From: Cryptosporangium phraense
Lineage (GTDB): Bacteria > Actinomycetota > Actinomycetes > Mycobacteriales > Cryptosporangiaceae
Assembly (NCBI RefSeq): GCF_006912135.1
Contig: NZ_VIRS01000022.1
Location: forward strand, 1 to 64,000
DNA length: 64,000 nt
Direction: 5' to 3'
In this document: in pieces, positions 53,927 through 62,218 of the stretch
How the letters are laid out: every line of letters begins with the position of its first letter
Numbering within the stretch: position 1 is the stretch's first letter
Notes under the pieces: model-generated
Told to the model about the DNA's origin: nothing
The model's input: only the letters and a program-made list of their open reading frames with translations
The model's database searches: none
Program-made: the position numbers and the translations under genes

Positions 53927-56764
53927 GTGGTGCTTCCAGGCTCGGCTGCTCAGGCTGACGTCACCCCGGCGGTGATGCACATCGTGTCGTTGAGCGATGA
54001 GCCCATCGCGGCGTATCCGGGTGGGCGCGAGGGGCTCGCGGGGACGCGGCCTCGCCGGGGGGAGCGGGTCGGGCTCTCCTCGGAGGCGGTGCGGAAGTAC
54101 GGCGAGTACCTGGATCGGCGGCGCCGCGAGGTGCTGGCCGCTCTGCCCGGCGTGCGCCCGGTGTACTCGTACCGGTGGACGGTGAACGGGTTCGCGGCCG
54201 AGCTGACCCCGGAGCAGGTGGCGGCCCTGCGGAAGTTGCCCGGGGTCCGGTCGGTGGTGCGGGATTCGGTCCATACGTTGGACGCGGTGTCGCCCGCCGG
54301 AACCGGGGAGTTCCTGGGGCTGCCCGGGGTCGGGGGTGCGTGGGCTTCGGCCGGTGGGGTGCCCCGGGCCGGGGCCGGCGTCGTGATCGGGGTCGTGGAT
54401 ACCGGGGTGGCGGCCGGGAGCCCGAGTTTTGCCGGCGGGCGGCCGGGAGCGGCTCGGTACCGGGGGATCTGCGACAGCGGGCGGATCGTCGACGGGTTCC
54501 GGTGTCGGGGGGCTCTGAGCGGTGGGCGCTGGTACCTGCGCGGGCTGGGGATGAAGACGGCGGACGCATCGGATCCTCGATCGCCGGCGGACGCCGACGG
54601 GCACGGCACGCACGCGGCCGCGGTGGCTGCGGGGGGCGCCGACGTGCCGGCGGATCTGGGGGCGGTGTCGGGCGTGGCGCCGGCGGCCCGGGTGGCGTCG
54701 TACAAAGCCTGCTGGCGCGTGAAGGGCGAGGCGACCTGTGCCACGTCCGACACGGTGGCCGCGGTCGACCAGGCCGTCTCCGACGGCGTCGACGTACTGA
54801 ACGTCTCGATCGACGGGGCCGCCGCGGCCCCGGTCGGCGAGGACCCCCTGTCGACGTCGCTCTACCGGGCGGCCCAGGCCGGCGTGTTCGTGGCCGCGTC
54901 GGCCGGGAACGACGGCCCGGCGGCCGGGACCGCGCACGGACGTCCGTGGATCACGACCGTCGGCGCGGGCACGTACGACCGGCATCCGGCCGCGGCCGTG
55001 CGGCTCGGGGACGGAACCCGCCTCACCGGGGCCGGGCTGGGCGCCGGGGTGCCGGACCGTCCGCTGGTGGCCGGGTCCGAGTGCCGGAAGCTGGACCCCG
55101 CCGACGTGCGCGGGAAGATCGTCGTCTGCCTGCGCGGCGGCAACTCCCGGCTCGACAAGAGCGAGGAGGTGTCGCGGGCCGGTGGCGTCGGCATGGTGCT
55201 GGCGAACCCGGGGGTCGAGGCGGTCGCCGCCGACCGGCACTCGGTACCGACCGTGCACATCGACTCCCGGACGTACCAGCGGCTCCGCGCGTACCTGCGG
55301 TCGGCGTCCGCCCCGACGGCCCGGCTCGAACCGGCCCGGATGCTCTCGAACGGCGCCACCCGGCCCGAGGTCGCGGAGTTCTCGGCCCGCGGCCCGGACG
55401 GCGACGCGCTCGCGCCGGACCTGCTGGCTCCCGGCGTCGACGTGCTCGCCGCCGACGGTGAGGACTCGTTCGGGTTGCGCTCGGGGACGTCGGTCGCGAC
55501 GCCGCAGGTCGCCGGGGCGGCGGCGCTGATTCGGGCCGAGCACCCGGAATGGTCCCCGGCCGCCGTGAAGTCGGCGCTGGTCACGACCGCTGACCCGACG
55601 TCGATCAGTACCCAGGGTGGCGAGATCGCCGGTCCGGCGGAGTACGGCGCGGGTGCGCTGTCGGTGTCGGCCGCGCTCGATCCCGGCCTCGTCTTCGACT
55701 CGGCCGCGGCCGCTACCGCGCCCTACAGCGCTCAGAACACTCCGTCGATCACGATCGGCTCGCTGGCCGGCGTCCGCATGGTGCGACGGACGGTGACGAA
55801 CGTCGGGGACGCGGAAGAGACGTATCGGGTGCAGGTCGACGAACCGGCCGGGGTCGAGGTCGCGGTGGAGCCGCGGACGCTGACGTTGAGGCCGGGGGAG
55901 CGGGCGTCGTTCACGGTTGCGTTGCGGCGGGTGTCGGCGCCGTACGACCAGTTGGCGGCAGGGTCTTTGACGTGGGTGAGCGGTTCGGCCGGCCGGGAGG
56001 CCGGGAGTGGGGCGGGCCGGGAGGCCGGGAGTGGGGTGGGCCGGGAGGCCGGGAGTGGGGTGGGCCGGGAGGCCGGGAGTGGGGTGGGCCGGGAGGCCGG
56101 GAGTGGGGCGGGCCGGGAGGCCGGGAGTGGGGCGGGCCGGGAGGCCGGGAGTGGGCACACGGTGCGGGTTCCGGTCGCGGTGACTCCTGTTGTGGTGGCG
56201 GCGCCGGCGCAGGTGCCGTTGGGGCGGGAGCTGACCGTCGTGCCGGGGTTCACCGGGCGGCTGTCGGCGCGGATGGTCGGGCCGGTGCCGGCGGTCGGGC
56301 ATTTCGCGCGGCTGACCCGAGGCGCGGCGGCGCACTTCACCGTGAGAGTGCCGAAGGACAGTGCGCTGGCCCGGTTCGCGCTCGATCCGGCGGATTATCC
56401 GGTGGGGACCGACGTCGATCTGGCGGTCTATCGGCGGGGCGTGCGCGTGGGGCGCAGTGGCGGTCCGGCGGCCCGCGAGCGGGTCGATTTGTCGACACCG
56501 GGCGCGGGGACGTACGACGTGTACGTGCGGCTGGTGGCGGCGCCAGGGACGGAGCCGGTGGCGGTACGGATGGATTCGTATCTGGTGTCGGCGGCGTACT
56601 CGGACGGCGAGGCGAGCGCGGAGCGGACGGTGACGTCGGGCCGGCCGCTGCGGATGAACAGCCCGGGACCGGCTACGCCGGGGCGGTGGCTGGGGCGGAT
56701 CGAGTGGTCGGATGGGGGTACGGGCCAGGCGACGACGCTGATCAGCGGGTCGGACGCCGAGTAG
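53927..56764 (+). CDS. Secreted subtilisin-family (S8) serine protease
   Basis: 945 residues from the first in-frame GTG. I9 propeptide at about 15-115, S8 catalytic core with Asp in VVDTGV (near 157), His in DGHGTHAAA (near 225) and Ser in GTSVATPQVAG (near 525), PA domain inserted at about 360-450, then a fibronectin-III-like part and seven 8-residue GREAGSG repeats (688-743). The frame extends upstream to 53852 and encodes a hydrophobic signal peptide (LAGLVCGCCSVVLPGSAAQA) but has no ATG/GTG/TTG before it. ACG at 53864 or CTG at 53897 are the only candidates. Confidence 0.88.
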   Translation: MVLPGSAAQADVTPAVMHIVSLSDEPIAAYPGGREGLAGTRPRRGERVGLSSEAVRKYGEYLDRRRREVLAALPGVRPVYSYRWTVNGFAAELTPEQVAALRKLPGVRSVVRDSVHTLDAVSPAGTGEFLGLPGVGGAWASAGGVPRAGAGVVIGVVDTGVAAGSPSFAGGRPGAARYRGICDSGRIVDGFRCRGALSGGRWYLRGLGMKTADASDPRSPADADGHGTHAAAVAAGGADVPADLGAVSGVAPAARVASYKACWRVKGEATCATSDTVAAVDQAVSDGVDVLNVSIDGAAAAPVGEDPLSTSLYRAAQAGVFVAASAGNDGPAAGTAHGRPWITTVGAGTYDRHPAAAVRLGDGTRLTGAGLGAGVPDRPLVAGSECRKLDPADVRGKIVVCLRGGNSRLDKSEEVSRAGGVGMVLANPGVEAVAADRHSVPTVHIDSRTYQRLRAYLRSASAPTARLEPARMLSNGATRPEVAEFSARGPDGDALAPDLLAPGVDVLAADGEDSFGLRSGTSVATPQVAGAAALIRAEHPEWSPAAVKSALVTTADPTSISTQGGEIAGPAEYGAGALSVSAALDPGLVFDSAAAATAPYSAQNTPSITIGSLAGVRMVRRTVTNVGDAEETYRVQVDEPAGVEVAVEPRTLTLRPGERASFTVALRRVSAPYDQLAAGSLTWVSGSAGREAGSGAGREAGSGVGREAGSGVGREAGSGVGREAGSGAGREAGSGAGREAGSGHTVRVPVAVTPVVVAAPAQVPLGRELTVVPGFTGRLSARMVGPVPAVGHFARLTRGAAAHFTVRVPKDSALARFALDPADYPVGTDVDLAVYRRGVRVGRSGGPAARERVDLSTPGAGTYDVYVRLVAAPGTEPVAVRMDSYLVSAAYSDGEASAERTVTSGRPLRMNSPGPATPGRWLGRIEWSDGGTGQATTLISGSDAE
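55991..56158 (+). repeat. 24-bp tandem repeat, seven copies, in the protease gene
   Basis: The unit begins GGCCGGGAGGCCGGGAGTGG and codes for GREAGSGA or GREAGSGV. Seven units (the last with a different final codon) differ only at the eighth codon. Being in phase with the reading frame, copy changes would lengthen or shorten the linker without breaking the gene. Confidence 0.95.
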
Positions 56765-56795
56765 GAGGTCGATTACCTCTCAGCCTGGCCGCCGG

Positions 56796-57239
56796 ATGCC
56801 GATACCGCGTTCCTGTACGGGACGGGGTGGGCGCCCGCGTCGCTGGGCCTACGCCGCGAGCCACGACTCGCTCACCGGCCTGGTGAACCGGGCCGAGTTC
56901 GGCCGGGCGCTCGACGCGGCCTGCGCGGACGGCCGGGCCGCGACGCCCGCTGGTGGCGTACCGGGCCGCTTCGGCGGCGACGAGTTCGGCGTCGTGCTGA
57001 CCGATCCAGCCGGAGCGGTTCCGCTGGCCGAGGGGATCCTGGAGCGCATGGAGACGCCGGTGCCGACCGGCGCCGGCCCGCTCCTGCTGCGGGCCAGCAT
57101 CGGCGTCGCGACGCTCGACGAGGACGGTTCGCTGGGCGCCGGGGGCCTGCTGGGGGCCGCCGATCTGGCGATGTACCGCGCCAAGCGGAGCGGCACGCAC
57201 CGGTACCAGGTGGCCGCCCCGGCCTCGGCGGCCGCGTGA
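56796..57239 (+). pseudogene. Truncated GGDEF-domain relic
   Basis: The frame reads ASHDSLTGLVNRAEFGRALD, then jumps to RFGGDEFGVVLTD, RASIGVATL and DLAMYRAKRSG. The central GGDEF segment with the DLDxFKxxND and GHxxGD motifs, which binds GTP, is missing, and there is no sensory domain in front. The residues before it come from an unrelated frame. It is therefore a deleted diguanylate cyclase gene that is unlikely to be active. Confidence 0.75.
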
Positions 57240-57259
57240 TTACGCTCGACGGGAAAGAC

Positions 57260-57295
57260 AGAGGCCCCGCGCCGGAGTAGGGCTGCGGGGCCTCT
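57260..57295 (+). terminator. Hairpin after the GGDEF relic
   Basis: An 11-bp stem (57260-57270 with 57285-57295) with a 14-nt loop and no T-run. Lies just left of the tRNA-Arg fragment. Confidence 0.6.
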
Positions 57296-57314
57296 GACCT
57301 GTCTCAACCAGACG

Positions 57315-57356
57315 CGCGCTCGGAGGGACTCGAACCCCCAACCTCTTGATCCGTAG
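57315..57356 (-). repeat. attachment-site copy: 3' half of tRNA-Arg(ACG)
   Basis: On the minus strand the sequence runs CTACGGATCAAG (anticodon loop with ACG, and the 3' stem strand), variable loop, T-arm GGGGGTTCGAGTCCC, and the acceptor strand CGAGCGC plus discriminator. The 5' half is absent: the stem partner CTTGA is replaced. It is the displaced 3' half left when an element integrates into tRNA-Arg; the intact tRNA should be at the other end, outside the window. Confidence 0.8.
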
Positions 57357-57476
57357 ACGCCATTTGCCGTTAGAAATGTCCACTGGAGACTCTCGGAATT
57401 TCGATTAAACTCCTGTTCAGAGGCCTACTGATATGCCGCTTCGTGATTTTCGGTGACGGCCTATGGTTCCGGGTCC

Positions 57477-57496
57477 ACGGTCAAATGACGGTCAAA
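57477..57496 (+). repeat. Direct repeat ACGGTCAAA x2 before the integrase
   Basis: Two 9-bp copies at 57477-57485 and 57488-57496, 11 bp apart (one helical turn). They lie 15 bp before the integrase start and are likely arm-type integrase or excisionase sites. Confidence 0.55.
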
Positions 57497-57511
57497 CCAG
57501 TGGAGTAAGAC

Positions 57512-58640
57512 GTGGGGTTCTCACGGAAACGGATCGGCGCGAACGGCAAGCCGCGGTACACAGCCTTCTACTGGGACGTACGCGGGAAGGAACGGTCAGC
57601 CGGCACGTTCAGCACCAAGAAGGCAGCCGACGACGCCTGGCAGCGCGCCGAAGTCGAGATCGCCGCCGGGAAGGTCGGCGACCGCCGACGCGGGCGACAG
57701 ACGTTCCGCCGGTACGTCGAGCAGGAGTGGTTCCCGAACCACGTCATGGAGGCGACGACACGGCAGAGCTACGCCTACCAGCTCAACAAGTACATCCTGC
57801 CGGAGCTGGGCCCGATGCGGATGGCGGAGATCCTGCCCGTGCACATCCGCGAGTGGGTGCTCAAGCTCGAGAAGGAAGACGGCGCGGGCGCCGCCGCGAT
57901 CCGCTACAGCAAGGTCATCGCTGACTCGATCTTCACGACTGCGCTCAACGATCAGATCATCGCTCTGCACCCCGGCAAGGGCGTCAAGACGCCGCCGGTC
58001 CCTCGCAAGCCCCGGCAGATCGTCACGCCGGAGCAGTTCGACACCTTCTACGCGGCCCTAGACGGCGACGCGATTCGCCTCCTGGTGAGGACCGAGATCG
58101 AGACCGGCATGCGCTGGGGTGAGCTGACCGAGGTTCGCATCAAGGATCTGGATCTGAGCCTGCCCTAAGGACTGCTCACGGTCTCCCGCGCGGTGGTGCT
58201 CCTCAACCCCAAGTTCCACCCCGACGGTGGGCGCTTCCTGGTGAAGAACTACCCGAAGGACAAGGAGACCCGTCCGATCCGGCTGGCCCGCCACCTGACG
58301 GCGAAGCTGGTCGCCTTCATCAAGGCAAACGACCTCGGTCCGGACGACCTCCTATTCTCGTACAAACCACCGACGGAATCCCGCCGACGGATCCCGGACG
58401 TGCTGCCAGACCCGGCCACCCTCGGATGGACCGAACCGAACGCTCAGGGTCGCACCTATCGGCATGGCACTCCGACTGCGTACGGGATGGCTCGCTGCCG
58501 GTGCCGCCACTGCAAGGACGCCGTCGCCGCTTACCGGGCTACCCGCCGCGCTGCGGGGAAGGATTCGCCCCGCACTCCGCGTGCGGTGGCCACCGACGCC
58601 GATGGGCACATCAGCCGGGACTGGTTCCGTCGCCGGCTCC
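57512..58640 (+). pseudogene. Tyrosine recombinase (integrase) with in-frame stop and lost C-terminus
   Basis: Residues 1-55 (GFSRKRIGANGKPRYTAFYW, AGTFSTKKAADDAW) form the arm-binding domain and 60-165 the SAM-like core-binding domain. The catalytic domain starts near 175 with the first Arg in ETGMRWGELTEVR. TAA at 58166-58168 interrupts the frame, yet the same frame continues GLLTVSRAVVLLNPKFHP and onwards through a typical actinobacterial insertion (YRHGTPTAYGMARCRCRHC) to SRDWFRRRL. The HxxR and Tyr residues are lost at a junction near 58640. GTG start. Confidence 0.85.
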
Positions 58641-59168
58641 CGCCAGCTACGGCATCTGCTCGGGGTCAACCAGTTCTTCGCCGACCTGATCGGCCACGCC
58701 CGCACCCACCCCGGCGTACGCCTGAACCGATGGTGGTCCGAGCAGCACGCCACTGACGTGCACGACCTCGCCGGCATCCGCCCCGACGGGCACGGCGTCT
58801 GGACAGCGGACGGCCGCACCGTCGGGTTCTTCCTCGAGCACGACAACGGCACCGAACCTCTCAGCGTCGTGCGACGCAAACTCGGCGCCTACACCCGCCT
58901 GGCCAACGGCGGACCCCGATACCCAGTCCTGTTCCGCGTGCCCAGCGCCGCTCGCGAAGCCAATCTCCTTGATGCCCTTGCCGACGAGCGCCCGACCCCG
59001 ATGCCGGTCGCCACGTCCACCCACGACCGGCATCCCGCCGAACAGTCCTGGTTGCTGGCCGCCAACCCCCACCATCGCTGGGCTCTCCACGAATTGCCCA
59101 GCGACCACGGTCCCGTCGGCTCCGTCCTCAACCAGGGCCGTTATGCCGATACGGAGGCCGACCGGTAG
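58641..59168 (+). pseudogene. Replication-relaxation family protein, N-terminally truncated
   Basis: From 58641 one frame reads RQLRHLLGVNQFFADLIGHA, VRLNRWWSEQHA, then PDGHGVWTADGRTVGFFLEHDNGTEPLSVVRRKLGAY in pieces, and PVLFRVPSAAREANLLDAL. This is the C-terminal half of the Replic_Relax family found on actinomycete plasmids and integrative elements. Its N-terminus is replaced by integrase sequence in another frame, so a deletion fused the two genes. Confidence 0.8.
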
Positions 59169-60060
59169 AGCCCAGCCCGCCGTCGCGAGCCGCCGGCTGT
59201 GCTCTCACTCCCATCCCGCACTTGCCCGGTTCCTTACACCGCAGGTCAACGGGGGGTCGGAGAGATTTGTCCGGGCGATCGTGAGAGAGCACCGAGCTAA
59301 CGTTCTGTCACCACCAAACCAACTCACACGCATCACCCGGTCCCGCTGCCCGGACTACCTCGCCGATCCGGCACCTCACACGGTGGACCCGTCCACCCGC
59401 CCTAACCAGGGCCGGTCGACTCTCACCTCCCGGCGAAGCCTCCGCACGGCCGCACCGGCCCTTCCCTGACCGACCAGCAACTCGGCGCATCGAACCTGTA
59501 CTCAGTCGCCGACCGCGACGCCCTCACCCCATCCACGCCACTGGCCAACCCGCCACCTGACGCCTCGACTGTGCCGCGATGCGATTCCGCCTGACGCTGG
59601 ACGCAATTCCGCCAGCGTGAAGCCCGCCTGCACCGCTGTCGAAGCCCGCGATTCCGCTCACTCTCGTAACCAGCCTTGTCATGTGCGCTGTGCTCCTCGC
59701 ACCGACGATGAGCGGCGACGTGCTGAGCCAGGTCTCGGCTGCTCAATTCGGTTCGCCGTGCGCCCCGGGCCGGGGCACCGAACGCCGGTGCGGCCCGCAA
59801 AGAGCCGCCCTTTCCCTCTTCGGCGACCCGGCCAGGAGGCACTACGTGGCATCCCGCGCGCCCCGCCGCGCGCCTCGTCGGCAGCGTCCCTTACTTCAGT
59901 GCCTCATCCGTCTCGCGCGGGCGAGTCCCTCTGCGCGACTTGATCCATCGCCGAAGTCGAGCGTCCATGCCTCCCACCGCTCCGAACCGACCGCCTCCCC
60001 GTTCCTGGGCGGCGCATCTGGGCGGACGGCACCTGCTCCCGCCGATCGGAGGCGCACCTA
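59169..60060. other. Decayed stretch of the element without a clear gene
   Basis: About 890 bp. Frames on both strands are short or rich in Arg, Pro and Ser with no recognisable domain, and codon bias is weak. Probably remnants of transfer or replication genes. A GGAGG near 60049 belongs to the next gene. Confidence 0.5.
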
Positions 60061-60678
60061 ATGGACCAGCACCCACGCGCACGCCCCAGCGACACCGCAG
60101 AGCTCCCGGCCGGCGTCGCCGACCCACTGCTCTGGAGGGTCGCCTACGACGTCGCTGCCGCCCATCAACCAGGAGCCGACGGCCGCTGTCTCAACTGGCA
60201 GTGCACCAACCTGGCCCCTGGCGAGTGCGCGGTCGCCGCCGATGCCCACCGCGCTCTACAACTCGCCTGCCCTGGTTGGTCCCCTCATCCCGAACCGAAA
60301 CCAGCTCCCGCGAGCCCCTCTACACCTGTTTACGCAGGCCAACGGCAGGTACCCAAGGCCGCCGACCTGCCCGGAACTCGCGACTGGGCCAACCGCTTTC
60401 CCGGTTGGTTCACCCCACGCTCCGCGGAAGCACCGACTGCGTCCGGCGAATCCGTCCGCTGGCCGGGGCCCGAGCAGCGGAACCTCACATCCTCCGGGCG
60501 CCGAGCCTTTCCCCCTGCAGGTACCAAGCCTGCAAACACCGAAGCGCAGCATCGAACTGGAGCCCGTACTTTCGTGTGGCTTCCCTACCGGCCACCCTGC
60601 TCGACTCCACAGCGCCGTGAACGTGCGGAAAGGCCGCCTGGGCCGCGAGCCCACGCCGCCTATGCGCAGTCGGCGTGA
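60061..60678 (+). CDS. AICE-associated hypothetical protein
   Basis: 205 residues. The first 75 residues (LLWRVAYDVAAAHQPGADG, then CLNWQC...PGECAVAADAHRALQLA) match a small Cys-containing protein type recurrent on actinomycete integrative elements. The rest is Pro/Arg-rich and may be read-through after a lost stop, since the usual protein is shorter. The two Cys could bind metal. GGAGG stands before the ATG. No known function. It converges on the phosphotransferase gene with a 54-bp gap. Confidence 0.55.
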   Translation: MDQHPRARPSDTAELPAGVADPLLWRVAYDVAAAHQPGADGRCLNWQCTNLAPGECAVAADAHRALQLACPGWSPHPEPKPAPASPSTPVYAGQRQVPKAADLPGTRDWANRFPGWFTPRSAEAPTASGESVRWPGPEQRNLTSSGRRAFPPAGTKPANTEAQHRTGARTFVWLPYRPPCSTPQRRERAERPPGPRAHAAYAQSA

Positions 60679-60732
60679 TCCATTCCCGCAACTTCGGCCA
60701 GCTCAGCCACCTATCGGGCCTCAGGAAGAACG

Positions 60733-61545
60733 CTATTGAAGGGATACCGAGCGCGCCTCTGAGTGCCGGACGGTGCCGGTCAGCCTGTCCAACGGGATGC
60801 AATGGGCGATGACCTCGCGATCGCGCTCGTCCAGTGCCCCATACCCCGCGAGAAAGGCCTCTTCAAGGTCCGGCCGCTCCGGCCACACGCGGTCCGCGAG
60901 GCGCACGACGTCGCGAGCTGCAAGGTCGTATCGGGAGTGCTCGAAGTCGATCACCGCTACTCCACCACCCGGACGAACCAGCAGGTTGCGCGGCATGAAG
61001 TCGAGGTGGCACGGCACGGCCTCGATCGGCGCGAGTTCCGTCAGCGCGTGAAGGTGCGCCCGGACGTCTGCGATCTCGGCAGCGGTTATGACGTCCCGGC
61101 CCCGGTTGAGCCAATATTCGCCCCGTTCCGCCAGCCGTATGGAGATGTCCGGCTCGAGCCGGGGTGGACCCGCGTCGTGGAACAGCCGCAGCAGCGCGCC
61201 TGCCCGGGAGTACGCGGAAGCCTCCTCCTCGCAATCGAGTGAGGCTTCGCTCAGTTGCTGGCCGGCGATCGCGGCGACGATGATTGCTGGAGGGTCGGTG
61301 CTGACTGCCACGATCTCGGGCGCGCCATCCCCGAGCACACCCACCCAGTTCCGGTAGGCGTGGACCTCCTGGTGGTGACGCTCGGGACTTCGATGCGCCT
61401 TGACGATGACCTCGCCGGCGGAGGTCGACGCCCGTAACACCGCTGTTCCGTCGTGGCCAGGATGCAGCGCCACCTGGTGGGCGTCGGGATCGACCAGTTG
61501 GCGGCAGAGGGTGAGGAGTTCGTCTGCGGGCGCTGCTACGCGCAT
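60733..61545 (-). CDS. APH-family phosphotransferase
   Basis: 270 residues of the aminoglycoside/choline phosphotransferase fold. The catalytic loop HLDFMPRNLL near 180-189 (HxDxxxxN) and the metal-binding VIDFEHSRYD near 198-207 are complete, and VIVKAH near 46 holds the ATP-binding Lys. The substrate cannot be told from the motifs; the neighbours do not look like an antibiotic pathway. The ATG overlaps the end of the histidine phosphatase gene by 10 bp, so it is the last, coupled gene of the cassette. Confidence 0.88.
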   Translation of the reverse strand: MRVAAPADELLTLCRQLVDPDAHQVALHPGHDGTAVLRASTSAGEVIVKAHRSPERHHQEVHAYRNWVGVLGDGAPEIVAVSTDPPAIIVAAIAGQQLSEASLDCEEEASAYSRAGALLRLFHDAGPPRLEPDISIRLAERGEYWLNRGRDVITAAEIADVRAHLHALTELAPIEAVPCHLDFMPRNLLVRPGGGVAVIDFEHSRYDLAARDVVRLADRVWPERPDLEEAFLAGYGALDERDREVIAHCIPLDRLTGTVRHSEARSVSLQ

Positions 61546-62189
61546 GGCTCCGCCAGGTGGCGGGTGTCGTTGTGCGCAGTGAGCATCCAGGTCTCCCGAT
61601 CGAAGCGGTTGACGTGCCGCTCCCAGCGGCTGATGCCGGTGTGATCAGTGACGTATCCGGTGGTCACTCGCACCTCGGAGGGAACGCAGAGCAGCAGGGT
61701 GTGGGCCGCCTCGATGGTCTCGCCGTGCGCGACGACAAGGATGCGGTCGCCGACGTGTTCGTCCAGCAGCGACCGCAAGGTGCGATGGGCTCGGTCGAGA
61801 TAGACGTTCCATGGTTCGGCTCCGGGCGCGTACGGCTCGTCGGGCCGATGCTGAGGCGGGCCGCCGAACACCGTCTTCATCTCGCTCCAGAGCTGGCCGT
61901 CGGCCTCGCCGTGGTCCGGACCGCGCAGGTCATCGACGATGGTCGGCTGGCTGGACAACGCGAACGCCACGGTGGCGACGGTCTCTCGTACGCGTTGGCG
62001 GGGCGTGCCGTAGATCGCGCAGAACGGCCGATCTCGATGTTCGGCGGCGAGGCGGGCGGCGAGCCTCCGCGCCTGCTCGTGACCGCGAGGGCTGAGCCCG
62101 GTGCATCCACGGTCGCCGCCGACGGTGCCGGTGACGTTGCAGCTGGCTTCGCCGTGTCGGACGACGACGAGTTCGGTGGTCACTGCCAC
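61536..62189 (-). CDS. Histidine phosphatase superfamily protein
   Basis: 217 residues from the GTG at 62189, chosen because GAAGGAG stands 9 nt before it; the longer frame lacks such a site. The phosphohistidine loop VVVRHGEASCN is at about 8-18. Further active-site pieces are the Arg in YGTPRQRVRETV and the second His in VVAHGETIE near 150-158. It removes a phosphate from a small molecule or protein. It sits between two phosphotransferases, which suggests action on the same phosphorylated compound. Confidence 0.87.
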   Translation of the reverse strand: MAVTTELVVVRHGEASCNVTGTVGGDRGCTGLSPRGHEQARRLAARLAAEHRDRPFCAIYGTPRQRVRETVATVAFALSSQPTIVDDLRGPDHGEADGQLWSEMKTVFGGPPQHRPDEPYAPGAEPWNVYLDRAHRTLRSLLDEHVGDRILVVAHGETIEAAHTLLLCVPSEVRVTTGYVTDHTGISRWERHVNRFDRETWMLTAHNDTRHLAEPCA

Positions 62190-62218
62190 GGTGGCGCGCT
62201 CCTTCGGGAAGCAGCAGG

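Noticed and set aside
55991-56158. Tandem repeat as a CRISPR-like array
   Set aside because: There are no spacers; the units are contiguous and in phase with the protein.
53711-56335. Large minus-strand frame opposite the protease
   Set aside because: Low-complexity Pro/Thr/Arg translation; the repetitive part is only the complement of the 24-bp repeat.
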